From: Agromyces luteolus
GTDB lineage: Bacteria > Actinomycetota > Actinomycetes > Actinomycetales > Microbacteriaceae
Length of the DNA: 64,000 nucleotides
Direction: 5' to 3'
NCBI RefSeq assembly: GCF_009729855.1
Contig: NZ_WODA01000023.1
Location: forward strand, 274,878 to 338,877
Part shown: one piece after another, positions 1-7,875 of the stretch
Numbering within the stretch: position 1 is the first letter of the stretch
Layout: each line of letters begins with the position of its first letter
Translations under genes and position numbers: made by a program
Notes under the pieces: generated by a model
What the model saw: only the letters and a program-made list of their open reading frames with translations
What the model was told of the DNA's origin: nothing
Database searches by the model: none

Positions 1-1
1 G

Positions 2-283
2 GTCATGGACGGCGACGTGCACCTCGACGAGGTCGCGCGCATCATCGGCCGCGGGCTGCCGCGCGGCGACTACGAGACGATCGCGGGCCTCATGATCGCG
101 GAGCTCCGCGGCCTGCCGGGGCCGGGCGAGGTGGTGGAGGTCGAGCTTCCCGTGACCGGCGCGGACCTCGCCGAGCAGGACGAGCCGGAGGCGGCCCGCC
201 TGCGCATCGAGGCCGCCGAGATCGACCGTCACGTGCCGTCCGTCGTGAGGGTCGCCCTCATCGAACCGGAGGTCGAGCGATGA
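2..283 (+). CDS. CNNM/CBS hemolysin-family protein, C-terminal end (partial)
   Basis: The frame is open from the window edge, so the gene begins upstream and only its last 93 or so residues are present. The visible part matches the transporter-associated (CorC/HlyC) domain that ends hemolysin-family proteins: an acidic start (DGDVHLDEVARIIG), then GDYETIAGLMIAEL, and a short beta-rich tail. These membrane proteins are linked to magnesium or cobalt efflux in better studied members. The stop codon overlaps the ATG of the next gene in an ATGA junction, so the two related genes form one operon. The family call rests on the tail domain and on the CNNM neighbour. Confidence 0.75.
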   Translation, partial: VMDGDVHLDEVARIIGRGLPRGDYETIAGLMIAELRGLPGPGEVVEVELPVTGADLAEQDEPEAARLRIEAAEIDRHVPSVVRVALIEPEVER

Positions 284-1305
284 ACCCGTGGATCGTGATC
301 CCGGTGACCGTCGGGCTCATCGTGCTCAGCGCCTTCTTCGTGATCATCGAGTTCGCGCTCATCGGGGCGCGACGCCACCGGCTCGAGCAGGACGCCGCCG
401 GCAGCGCATCCGCGCGCGCGGCGCTGCGCGGCATGAACGAGCTGACCATCATGCTGGCGGGGGCGCAGCTCGGCATCACCGCCTCGACCTTCGCGCTCGG
501 CGCCGTCACGAAACCGGCGGTGGACGAGTGGCTCGGTCCGGTGTTCCTCGGTTGGGGGCTGCCCGAATGGCTGGCCGGCGGCGCCGCGTTCGCGCTGGCA
601 TTGCTCATCGTCACGTTCCTGCACCTGGTCGTCGGCGAGATGGCGCCGAAGTCCTGGGCGATCGCACATCCGGAGCGGGCCGCGAAGCTCATCGGCCTGC
701 CCTCCCGCGGCTTCATCCGCGTCTTCCGGCCGTTCCTGCTGTGGGTGAACCGGATCGCCAACGCGCTCGTGGCGAGGACCGGGGTCGAGCCCGTCGATCG
801 CGCCGCCGTCGGCGGGCGCGACGCCGACACCATCCGCAACCTCGTCGAATACTCTTCGCAGGTCGGCGTGCTCGAGCCCGAGCTGCGCTCGCAGATCACC
901 GAGGTGATCGCACTGCAGGAGCTCACCGTCGACGACATCACCAGGCCCGACGGCGCTCCGACGGCCGCCCCAGCGGATGCCACGGTCGCCGACCTCCGCG
1001 AGGCGGCACTGGCATCCGGGCACCTGCGCATCCTGCTCGACGACGGCACCGGTCGGATGACGGACGTCGTTCACGTCCGCGACACCCTGCTCGCCGCCGA
1101 CGGCGAGCGCGCTGCCGAATTCGCGCGTCCCGCCTTCCGGGTCGACGCGGCGATCCCCGCCTACGAGCTCCTCCGCCGCATGCGCGAGGAGCAGGTGCAG
1201 CTCGCCGTCGTCGAGCGCGACGGCGAGCTGCTCGGCATCGTCACGCTGACCGACGTGATCCAGCGCGTGCTGCCGGTCGCCGGGGAGCTGCCCGAGAACC
1301 GGTGA
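280..1305 (+). CDS. CNNM transmembrane/CBS domain protein (hemolysin family)
   Basis: This 341-residue membrane protein has an N-terminal CNNM (DUF21) domain (about residues 1-185). It has hydrophobic segments near residues 4-26, 60-80 and 95-125 and the family-typical VVGEMAPKSWA loop. A pair of CBS-type modules follows (about 200-330), seen as LRILLDDGTGRMTDVVHVRD and VERDGELLGIVTLTDVIQ. No CorC_HlyC tail follows, so it is the short paralogue of the upstream gene. Such pairs are common in Actinomycetota and are proposed to move divalent cations; no substrate can be read here. The start is fixed by the ATGA overlap with the preceding gene. Confidence 0.88.
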   Translation: MNPWIVIPVTVGLIVLSAFFVIIEFALIGARRHRLEQDAAGSASARAALRGMNELTIMLAGAQLGITASTFALGAVTKPAVDEWLGPVFLGWGLPEWLAGGAAFALALLIVTFLHLVVGEMAPKSWAIAHPERAAKLIGLPSRGFIRVFRPFLLWVNRIANALVARTGVEPVDRAAVGGRDADTIRNLVEYSSQVGVLEPELRSQITEVIALQELTVDDITRPDGAPTAAPADATVADLREAALASGHLRILLDDGTGRMTDVVHVRDTLLAADGERAAEFARPAFRVDAAIPAYELLRRMREEQVQLAVVERDGELLGIVTLTDVIQRVLPVAGELPENR

Positions 1306-1311
1306 CCGCGG

Positions 1312-1689
1312 TCAATCCAGGTGGAAGATCTCCGGGAGCTCCATCCACCACTCGCCCTCCGCGCGCTCGGCGAACGGCCGCTGCAGCGGCTCGCACACCG
1401 ACCACCACTCCTGGGTCGTCGGGTCGGCGGCGATCGCGGCCATGTCGGCATCGAGGTCGTCGCCGACGTACTCCATGTAGGCGAAGAGCACGTCGCCGTG
1501 GCGGTAGATCGAGTAGTTGCGGATGTTGCTGAGCGTGAGGCGCTCGAGCACCTTCGGCCACACGTCGGCGTGGAGTCGCTCGTACTCCTCGCGGTGCTCG
1601 GCAGGCAGGCCGATCACCGAGGCGAGGCGGCGCACGCGGGTGACGCCGGTGCCGCGAGTCGGCCCGGTGATCGGCGTCTCGCCGCTCAC
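1312..1689 (-). CDS. L-rhamnose mutarotase family protein
   Basis: This 125-residue protein of the RhaM family probably interconverts the anomers of a 6-deoxy sugar before its oxidation. Recognisable parts are RLASVIGLPAEHREEYERLH, the YSIYRHGDVLFAYMEY core strand, and TQEWWSVCEPLQRPF near the end. The N-terminus is about 20 residues longer than the usual 104. I start it at the GTG that overlaps the TGA of the upstream dehydrogenase (GTGA), which implies translational coupling. It is last in a minus-strand operon of lactonase, FAH-family hydrolase, SDR and mutarotase, so the substrate is more likely the operon's sugar (L-fucose or L-rhamnose-like) than rhamnose for certain. Confidence 0.85.
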   Translation of the reverse strand: MSGETPITGPTRGTGVTRVRRLASVIGLPAEHREEYERLHADVWPKVLERLTLSNIRNYSIYRHGDVLFAYMEYVGDDLDADMAAIAADPTTQEWWSVCEPLQRPFAERAEGEWWMELPEIFHLD

Positions 1690-2453
1690 GCGCGGGCTCC
1701 CGCTGCGCGCGCACGGACGTGCGTGACGCCGCCGTCGACCTCGAGCGCGGTACCCGTGGTCGAGCCCGAGCGGGGGCTCGCGAGGTAGGCGATCGCGCCG
1801 GCGACCTCCTCCGGGGTGACCATGCGCCCGGTCGCCTGGCGCGCATCGAGCGCGGCACGTTCGGCGACGGGGTCGGCGAAGCCCTGCAGCATCCGCTCGA
1901 CGAACGGCGTCGACACGGTGCCGGGGCTGACGCAGTTCACGCGGATGCCGTCGCCGACGTGGTCGGTCGCCATGGCGTAGGTCAGCCCGAGCACGGCGCC
2001 CTTCGACGCCGAGTACAGGGCGCGCTGCGGCAGTCCGTTGAGCGCTGCGATCGAGCAGAGGTTGACGACGGATGCCGCCTCCGAGCGCCGCAACCATGGC
2101 AGCGCCGCCGCGGTGACGCGGGCCATCCCGGTGACGTTGACGTCGAGCACGCGCGCCCATTCGGCGTCGTCATTGTCCTCGACCGTGCCGACCGCGCTGA
2201 TGCCCGCATTGTTCACGACCACATCGATGCCGCCGAGGCGCTCGGCGATCACCGCGACGGCGTCCGCGATCGAGGCACGGTCGGTGACGTCGGCGGCGAA
2301 GCCGACGAGCGGTTCGGGCAGGCCGTCGACGCTGCGGTCGAGGACGGCGACGCGCGCGCCGCGCGCGGCGAGCTCCTGCGCGGCGGCGAGGCCGATGCCC
2401 GATGCACCGCCGGTGACGACGGCGACGAGGCCGTCGAACTCCGCGGCGGTCAT
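1686..2453 (-). CDS. SDR-family dehydrogenase (2-keto-3-deoxy-sugar-acid dehydrogenase candidate)
   Basis: This is a classical short-chain dehydrogenase of 255 residues: TGGASGIG cofactor loop near residue 15, NNAG near 85, catalytic Ser in VNLCSIAALNG, and YSASKGA for the catalytic Tyr and Lys. The C-terminus ends in the family-typical TGTALEVDGG. It sits between a mutarotase and an FAH-family hydrolase with 4-base overlaps on both sides. In the oxidative L-fucose pathway an SDR oxidises 2-keto-3-deoxy-L-fuconate to the 2,4-diketo acid that an FAH-type hydrolase then splits. That order of genes supports the same role here, but substrate specificity cannot be read from the motifs. Confidence 0.85.
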   Translation of the reverse strand: MTAAEFDGLVAVVTGGASGIGLAAAQELAARGARVAVLDRSVDGLPEPLVGFAADVTDRASIADAVAVIAERLGGIDVVVNNAGISAVGTVEDNDDAEWARVLDVNVTGMARVTAAALPWLRRSEAASVVNLCSIAALNGLPQRALYSASKGAVLGLTYAMATDHVGDGIRVNCVSPGTVSTPFVERMLQGFADPVAERAALDARQATGRMVTPEEVAGAIAYLASPRSGSTTGTALEVDGGVTHVRARAAGARA

Positions 2454-3304
2454 GCCTGCACCAGTTTCTGGCCGGCGCGGCCCAGGCCGTCGATCTCGAG
2501 CTCGACGGTGTCGCCGTCGCGCAGGTACGGCGTGCCCGGGAGGCCGAGCGCGACCCCGGCGGGGGTGCCCGTGTTGATGACGTCGCCCGGCTGGAGCACC
2601 ATGTACTGGCTCAGGTACCAGATGACGTGCGCGACGGAGAAGAGCATGTTCGCGGTCGAGCCGTCCTGACGGAGCTCGCCGTTGACCCAGAGGCGCAGGC
2701 CGAGCTGCTGCGGGTCGCCGACCTGCTCGGCGGGCACGAGGTCGGGGCCGAACGGGTTGAACGTCTCGCAGCTCTTGCCCTTGTCCCACTGGCCGCCGCG
2801 CTCGAGCTGGAACTCGCGCTCGGAGACGTCGTGCGAGACGGCGTAGCCGGCGACGTGGGCGAGGGCGTCGTCGGGCGAGTCGAGGTACCGAGCGGGCGTG
2901 CCGATCACGACGCCGAGCTCGACCTCCCAGTCGGTCTTCGTCGAGTTCCTCGGGATCAGCACGTCGTCGTTCGGGCCGACGATCGTGTACGGGTCCTTCA
3001 TGAAGATCACGGGCTCCGCAGGCAGGGCCGCGCCGGTCTCCTCGGCATGGTCGCGATAGTTCAGGCCGATGCAGACGATCTTGCCGGGGCGTGCGATGGG
3101 CGCGCCGACGCGCGACGCGTCGCCGGCGAACTCGGGGAGCGTGTCCAGCGCCTCGCGGATGCGCGCGACGCCGTCGGCGGCGAAGAACGCGCCGTCGTAG
3201 TCGGCCGTGACGCCGCGGGCGTCGAGCACGCGGTCGCCGACGCGCACGACGGGCACCTCCTTGCCGGGGGCGCCCAGGCGGGCGAGGGTGAAGCTGTCGG
3301 TCAT
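2450..3304 (-). CDS. Fumarylacetoacetate hydrolase family protein (diketo-acid hydrolase candidate)
   Basis: This 284-residue enzyme has the FAH fold: GLNYRDHAEETG, PVIFMKDP, the acidic metal-binding DWEVELGVVIG, and VINTGTPAGVALG near the end. Family members hydrolyse or decarboxylate beta-diketo or 2-keto acids with a bound Mg or Mn. The gene overlaps the amidohydrolase upstream (ATGA) and the SDR downstream (ATGA). In L-fucose and L-rhamnose oxidative routes such a protein cleaves 2,4-diketo-3-deoxy acids to pyruvate and lactate, which fits this operon. A 2-keto-acid dehydratase or general FAH-domain role remains possible. Confidence 0.85.
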   Translation of the reverse strand: MTDSFTLARLGAPGKEVPVVRVGDRVLDARGVTADYDGAFFAADGVARIREALDTLPEFAGDASRVGAPIARPGKIVCIGLNYRDHAEETGAALPAEPVIFMKDPYTIVGPNDDVLIPRNSTKTDWEVELGVVIGTPARYLDSPDDALAHVAGYAVSHDVSEREFQLERGGQWDKGKSCETFNPFGPDLVPAEQVGDPQQLGLRLWVNGELRQDGSTANMLFSVAHVIWYLSQYMVLQPGDVINTGTPAGVALGLPGTPYLRDGDTVELEIDGLGRAGQKLVQA

Positions 3305-4164
3305 CGTGTGCCTTCCGTGTCGGGGAGCGAGTAGAACCGGCGGGCGGTGCCGGAGAGGATGAGGTCGCGGTCGTGCGCGTCGAGTCCGTCGACGAGCGCG
3401 GCGATGCCCGAGAACACGCGCTCGTAGCCGCCCGCGATGAGCGAGACCGGCCAGTCGCCGCCGTACATCAGCCGGCCGGGGCTGAACACGTCGAGCGCGT
3501 GGTCGAACACCGGGCGGACGGTCTCGACGGTCCAGTCGCCCGGGTCGCCGATGGCCGAGTAGAGGCCGGAGACCTTCGCGTGCACGCGGGGGTTCTCGGC
3601 GACCTTCGCGATGAGCGAGGCCCACGGTTCGTGATCGGCCGCACCGATCGGCGGCTTGTTCAGGTGGTCGAGCACGAGGTCGAGGTCGGGGTGCTTCTCC
3701 GAGATCTCGAGCACCGCTTCGAGGTGCTCGGGCAGCACGCCGACGACGTCGAACGGCACGCCCGCGGCCTCGAGCACGCCGAGGCCGGCGTCGACGTCGT
3801 CGCGCAGCAGCCAGTGGGGGTCAGGCCGGTCGTGGATGAGGTTGCGGATGCCGCAGAGCAACGGACGCCGTCGCAGCTCCTCGAGCCGCTCCGCGGCGCG
3901 CTCCGGCTCGTGCAGCGGCACGTATCCGACGATGCCGACGACGACGGGTTCGCTCGCTGCGACCTCGAACATGAGGTCGGTGTCCTCGTCGTCGTCGGCC
4001 GACTGCACGAGCACGGTTCCGGTCACCCCGGTCGCGGCGAACGACGGGAGCACCTCGCCCATGCCGATCGACCGGTACAGCACGCCGGCCTCCGGCGTCA
4101 GCCAGGAGTAGGTCGCCCGCTCGAGGTCCCAGACGTGCTGGTGGGAGTCGATGATGCCGCTCAT
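3301..4164 (-). CDS. Amidohydrolase family, L-fuconolactonase-like
   Basis: This 287-residue TIM-barrel metal hydrolase resembles COG3618 sugar-lactone hydrolases. Metal ligands are visible: the first-strand HxH in IIDSHQHVWD, a mid-protein His in LVLDHLNKPP, and the final Asp in LMYGGDWPVS. These enzymes open sugar-acid lactones such as L-fuconolactone or L-rhamnonolactone to the free acid. It is the first gene of the minus-strand operon. It faces the divergent GntR regulator across a 65-bp spacer that contains an operator-like motif, so it is probably controlled by that regulator. Confidence 0.85.
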   Translation of the reverse strand: MSGIIDSHQHVWDLERATYSWLTPEAGVLYRSIGMGEVLPSFAATGVTGTVLVQSADDDEDTDLMFEVAASEPVVVGIVGYVPLHEPERAAERLEELRRRPLLCGIRNLIHDRPDPHWLLRDDVDAGLGVLEAAGVPFDVVGVLPEHLEAVLEISEKHPDLDLVLDHLNKPPIGAADHEPWASLIAKVAENPRVHAKVSGLYSAIGDPGDWTVETVRPVFDHALDVFSPGRLMYGGDWPVSLIAGGYERVFSGIAALVDGLDAHDRDLILSGTARRFYSLPDTEGTR

Positions 4165-4188
4165 GCCGCCTCCTTGCGGTTGGTGCTG

Positions 4189-4214
4189 AAAGGTCTGATG
4201 ACTTCGCGCAGACC
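4189..4214. promoter_or_regulatory. Candidate operator for the GntR regulator at 4230, divergent promoter
   Basis: The spacer between the lactonase and the GntR gene contains AAAGGTCTGATGACTT at 4189-4204. A perfect hexamer inverted repeat, GGTCTG at 4192-4197 and CAGACC at 4209-4214, overlaps it. Similar 16-mers occur at 5955-5970 (13 of 16 identical) and 6018-6033 (12 of 16), both at the other divergent promoter of this locus. The shared sequence and the position beside a FadR-type regulator make it a likely binding site. Confidence 0.55.
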
Positions 4215-4229
4215 ACCTATGCTGTGCGC

Positions 4230-4946
4230 ATGGGATCGCGTTCGAACGTCGTCATCGACGGAATCCGCCAGATGATCACCAGCGGCGAACTCGTCGCGGG
4301 CTCGCGGCTGCCCGTCGAGCGCGAGCTCGGGGCGCGGCTCGGCGTCTCTCGCGGACCGCTCCGCGAGGGCGTCCGTGCGCTCGTCGTGCTCGGGGTGCTC
4401 GAGACCCGCCAGGGCGACGGCACCTACGTGACCTCGCTCGAGCCGGGCCAGCTCCTCGAGCCGCTCGGCATGCTCGCCGAGCTGCAGAGCCCCGAGAACA
4501 GCGTCCACCTGCTCGGCGTGCGGCGCGTGCTCGAACCCGAGGCCGCCGCGCACGCGGCGCTCCGCATCTCCGACGACGAGCTCGCCGAGGCGCGTCGCAT
4601 CCTCGACCGCGGCGAGGCGATCCTCGCGGCCGGCGGCGACATCGACCTCGAGGGGACGATCGACGTCGACACCGAGTTCCACCGCCTCATCGCCAACGCG
4701 AGCGGCAATCCCGCCTTCGCCGCGATCATCGACGCGCTCGTGGGACGCACCGCGCGCGCCCGGCTCTGGCGCGCCATCCACCAGCACGGGGCGGTGCACG
4801 ACACCCAGCGAGAGCACCGCGCCATCCTCGACGCGCTCGAGGCGCACGACCCCGACCGGGCCCGCATCCGCATGAGCGTGCACGTGCTCGGCGTCGAGGA
4901 CTACACCGAGCGGCACGTCGACGAGCAGCCCGTCGACGAGATCTGA
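4230..4946 (+). CDS. FadR-type GntR transcriptional regulator (FCD domain)
   Basis: This 238-residue regulator has an N-terminal GntR winged helix-turn-helix (SRLPVERELGARLGVSRGPL, then EGVRALVVLGVLETRQGDG). An all-helical FCD effector domain follows, with the usual metal or ligand histidines in DTEFHRLIANASGN and in EHRAILDALEAHD. FCD regulators of sugar-acid operons bind pathway intermediates and usually repress. It lies between two divergently transcribed catabolic operons and probably controls both. I chose the ATG at 4230; an in-frame GTG two codons upstream is an alternative start. Confidence 0.9.
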   Translation: MGSRSNVVIDGIRQMITSGELVAGSRLPVERELGARLGVSRGPLREGVRALVVLGVLETRQGDGTYVTSLEPGQLLEPLGMLAELQSPENSVHLLGVRRVLEPEAAAHAALRISDDELAEARRILDRGEAILAAGGDIDLEGTIDVDTEFHRLIANASGNPAFAAIIDALVGRTARARLWRAIHQHGAVHDTQREHRAILDALEAHDPDRARIRMSVHVLGVEDYTERHVDEQPVDEI

Positions 4947-4950
4947 CGTC

Positions 4951-5922
4951 TCAGGCATCGCGCACGAGCCTCCGCTCGGAGAGCGCCTGCCAGAACGCCT
5001 CGGGGATCTCGGCGCCGTACCGGGCGACGGTGCCCGCGACCTGGTCGGCCGTGCGCATGCCGACCACGACCGAGACCACGGCCGGATGCCGCAGCGGGAA
5101 GGCCACGGCGGCCTCGGGCAGCGTCAGGCCGAACTCCTCGCACACGTCGGCGATCGCGTTCGCGCGCGCCATCACCTCGGCCGGGGCGGGGCCGTAATCG
5201 TACGTGGCGTCGGCAGCCGGGCGGGGCTTGGACAGCAGGCCCGAGTTGTAGACGGCCGCCGCGACGATGCCGACGCCGCGCTCAGCGGCGAGCGGCATCA
5301 GGTCGTCGAGCGCACCCTGCTCGAGGAGGGTGTAGCGGCCAGCGAGCATGATCACGTCGACGTCGTGGCGATCGACGAACTCGGCTGGCATCGCCGACTG
5401 GTTCATACCTGCGCCGACGGCGCCCACGACGCCCTCCTCGCGCAGCTCGATGAGCGCGGGGATCGCCTCGGCGTGCGCCTGCTCGCCGTGGTCGTCGGGA
5501 TCGTGCAGGTAGGCGATGTCGATGCGGTCGAGCCCGAGCCGCTCGAGGCTCTCCTCGACCGAGCGCCGGACGCCGTCGCGGCTGAGGTCCCACTCGCGCC
5601 GGAGCGTCGCCGGCACCGCGAAGCCGCCGTCGTCCATCGTGCCCTCGGGGTAGCCGCTCGCCACGAGGAGTCGTCCGACCTTCGTCGAGAGCACGAACTC
5701 ATCGCGAGGGCGGTCGCGGAGCGCCTCGCCCAGGCGTCGCTCCGAGAGGCCGAGGCCGTAGTGCGGTGCCGTGTCGAAGTAGCGGATGCCGGCATCCCAC
5801 GCCGCATCGACGGCTTCGCGAGCCTCGGCGTCGCCCGTCGGCCGGTACAGGTTGCCGAGCTGCGCGGCGCCGAATCCGAGTTCGGTGAGGGCAGGACCGG
5901 ACCGCAGGGTGCGACTCAGCAT
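4951..5922 (-). CDS. Aldo/keto reductase, L-fucose (D-threo-aldose) dehydrogenase-like
   Basis: This 323-residue aldo-keto reductase carries the catalytic tetrad: Asp and Tyr in FDTAPHYGLGLSERRLGEAL, Lys in VLSTKVGRLL, and His in IAYLHDPDD. The sequence is of the sugar-dehydrogenase type that oxidises L-fucose or related aldoses to the lactone with NAD(P). That is the reaction directly before the lactonase at 3301. A strong GGAGG ribosome site lies eight bases before the ATG at 5922; an upstream in-frame ATG lacks such a site. It is convergent with the GntR gene and divergent from the zinc dehydrogenase, with two operator-like motifs in the spacer. Confidence 0.87.
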   Translation of the reverse strand: MLSRTLRSGPALTELGFGAAQLGNLYRPTGDAEAREAVDAAWDAGIRYFDTAPHYGLGLSERRLGEALRDRPRDEFVLSTKVGRLLVASGYPEGTMDDGGFAVPATLRREWDLSRDGVRRSVEESLERLGLDRIDIAYLHDPDDHGEQAHAEAIPALIELREEGVVGAVGAGMNQSAMPAEFVDRHDVDVIMLAGRYTLLEQGALDDLMPLAAERGVGIVAAAVYNSGLLSKPRPAADATYDYGPAPAEVMARANAIADVCEEFGLTLPEAAVAFPLRHPAVVSVVVGMRTADQVAGTVARYGAEIPEAFWQALSERRLVRDA

Positions 5923-5954
5923 CGAGGGACCTCCATGGGACGACATGACTGGGT

Positions 5955-6033
5955 AAAGGTTAGATGATTTGATGCCGAGATTCCATTTCTCTGTCAGAAT
6001 GGACGGCAGCACGGCGCAAAGGTCTTCTCAATT
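5955..6033. promoter_or_regulatory. Two operator-like motifs in the AKR/zinc-dehydrogenase divergent promoter
   Basis: AAAGGTTAGATGATTT at 5955-5970 and AAAGGTCTTCTCAATT at 6018-6033 lie between the divergent aldo-keto reductase and zinc dehydrogenase genes. Both resemble the 16-mer in front of the GntR regulator at 4189-4204. The first differs from it at three positions and the second at four. Their centres are 63 bases apart, about six helical turns, which would suit a regulator acting on both promoters. Confidence 0.5.
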
Positions 6034-6070
6034 CGGCGCGTCGAACCACGGACATCCGCTTGGAGGATCA

Positions 6071-7120
6071 ATGCTGACCGCCGCGTACACGGGCGACTCG
6101 ACCATCACCGTCTCGGAGGCGGAGCCGCGCCCCCCGGCACCCGGAGAGGTGCAGATCCGCGTCGCCTACGTCGGCCTCTGCGGCACCGACCTGCACATCC
6201 TGCACGGCAGCATGGACGCGCGGGTGCAGACCCCGCTGGTCTTCGGCCACGAGATGAGCGGCGAGATCGCCGCGCTCGGCGACGGCGTCACCGGCTGGAG
6301 CGTCGGCGACGCCGTGACCGTCATGCCGCTCGCGTGGGACGGCACGTGCCCCGCGTGCCTCGCGGGCAACGAGCACATCTGCCAGAACCTCGACTTCATC
6401 GGCATCGACTCGCCCGGCGCCCTGCAGGCGTACTGGAACGTGCCCGCCGAGGTGCTCGTCGCGCTGCCTGAGGGCATCGCCCTGGATGCCGCCGCGCTCG
6501 TCGAGCCCGTGGCCGTCGCCGTGCACGACGTCCGCCGCTCCGAGATCGCGCCCGGCGAGAAGGCCGTGGTCATCGGCGGCGGACCGATCGGCGTGCTCAT
6601 CGCGACCGTCGCGCGCGCCTTCGGCGCCGAGGTCGCCGTGATCGAACTCGACGCCAACCGCCGCGCGCAGATCGCCGGCCTCGGCTTCGACACGCTCGAC
6701 CCGCGCGAGGTCGACCAGGTCGCCTGGGTCGAGGAGTGGACCGGCGGCGCCGGGGCGGACGTCGTGTTCGAGGTCTCGGGGGCCGCCGCAGCGGTACTCG
6801 GCGCCACCTCGCTCGCGAAGGTCCGCGGCACGCTCGTCGTCGTCGCGATCCACCCGACGCCGCGCGAGATCGACCTGCAGCGCGTGTTCTGGCGCGAGCT
6901 CCGCATCCTCGGCGCACGCGTCTACCAGCGCACCGACTTCGAGACGGCCGTCGAACTCGTCGCCGACGGCACCATCCCGAGCGACCTGCTCATCACCAAG
7001 ATCGTGCCGCTCGCCGAGACGCGGGCTGCATTCGACGACCTCGAAGGCGGCCGCGCCATGAAGGTGCTCGTCGACGTGAGGGCCGGACAGCCTGCGATCG
7101 GCGAGGAGGCCGCGGCATGA
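6071..7120 (+). CDS. Zinc-dependent medium-chain sugar(-acid) dehydrogenase
   Basis: This 349-residue MDR enzyme belongs to the sorbitol/L-idonate/threonine dehydrogenase group. It shows the catalytic zinc site in VGLCGTDLHILHG and FGHEMSGE, a cysteine-bearing structural loop (GTCPACLAGNEHICQNL) and the Rossmann motif VIGGGPIGVLIATVAR. It should oxidise a secondary alcohol of a sugar or sugar acid with NAD(P). It heads a four-gene operon (dehydrogenase, KduD-like SDR, KDPG aldolase, sugar kinase) joined by 4-base overlaps, so the substrate is probably an aldonate or uronate derivative. A GGAGG site lies 5 bases before the ATG. Confidence 0.88.
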   Translation: MLTAAYTGDSTITVSEAEPRPPAPGEVQIRVAYVGLCGTDLHILHGSMDARVQTPLVFGHEMSGEIAALGDGVTGWSVGDAVTVMPLAWDGTCPACLAGNEHICQNLDFIGIDSPGALQAYWNVPAEVLVALPEGIALDAAALVEPVAVAVHDVRRSEIAPGEKAVVIGGGPIGVLIATVARAFGAEVAVIELDANRRAQIAGLGFDTLDPREVDQVAWVEEWTGGAGADVVFEVSGAAAAVLGATSLAKVRGTLVVVAIHPTPREIDLQRVFWRELRILGARVYQRTDFETAVELVADGTIPSDLLITKIVPLAETRAAFDDLEGGRAMKVLVDVRAGQPAIGEEAAA

Positions 7121-7875
7121 GCATCAGCTTCGACCTCACCGGTACGACGGCGCTGGTCACGGGCGCCAAGCGCGGCATCGGCTTCGCGATGGCCGACGCG
7201 CTCGCCGCCGCCGGCGCCGACATCATCGGCGTGAGCGCGACCCTCGAACCCGAGGGCAGCGCGATCGCGGCCGCCGTCGCGGCGCACGGCCGCGGCTTCG
7301 AGGCGCACGCGGTCGACTTCGCCGACCGCGACGCCGTGCTCGAGTTCGCCGAGTCGCTCCGCGGCCGCCGCATCGACGTCCTCGTGAACAACGCCGGCAC
7401 CATCGAGCGGGCGCCCGCGGCGGAGCATCCGCTCGAACTGTGGGACCGCGTGGTCGAGGTGAACCTGTCGAGCCAGTTCGTGCTCACCCAGGCCGTCGCG
7501 CAGGGCATGCTCGAGCGCGGGCGCGGCAGGGTGATCTTCACGGCCAGCCTGCTGAGCTTCCAGGGCGGCATCAACGTCCCCGGGTACACGGCCGCGAAGT
7601 CGGGCATCGCCGGGCTCATCAAGGCCCTCGCGAACGAGTGGACCGCGAAGGGCGTCACCGTCAACGGCGTCGCTCCCGGCTACATCGCGACCGACAACAC
7701 GCAGGCGCTCCGCGACGACCCCGACCGCTCGAAGGCGATCCTCGACCGGATCCCGGCGGGGCGGTGGGGGCGCGCCGACGACATCGCCGGTGCGACCATC
7801 TTCCTCGCCTCGCCCGCGGCCGACTACGTGTCAGGTGTCATCCTCCCGGTCGACGGCGGATGGCTCGGCCGATGA
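7117..7875 (+). CDS. KduD-like SDR (2-keto-3-deoxy-D-gluconate 5-dehydrogenase type)
   Basis: This 252-residue SDR has TGAKRGIG, NNAGTIERAPA, the catalytic Ser in FTASLLSFQGG and YTAAKSG. The C-terminal half, with NTQALRDDPDRSKAILDRIP followed by AGRWG, is characteristic of KduD and gluconate 5-dehydrogenases. Such enzymes interconvert 5-keto and 5-hydroxy forms of gluconate-type acids with NAD(H). It starts inside the stop of the zinc dehydrogenase (ATGA) and overlaps the aldolase in the same way, so the operon is translationally coupled. Two oxidoreductases in a row suggest an epimerisation by oxidation and re-reduction before phosphorylation. Confidence 0.87.
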   Translation: MSISFDLTGTTALVTGAKRGIGFAMADALAAAGADIIGVSATLEPEGSAIAAAVAAHGRGFEAHAVDFADRDAVLEFAESLRGRRIDVLVNNAGTIERAPAAEHPLELWDRVVEVNLSSQFVLTQAVAQGMLERGRGRVIFTASLLSFQGGINVPGYTAAKSGIAGLIKALANEWTAKGVTVNGVAPGYIATDNTQALRDDPDRSKAILDRIPAGRWGRADDIAGATIFLASPAADYVSGVILPVDGGWLGR

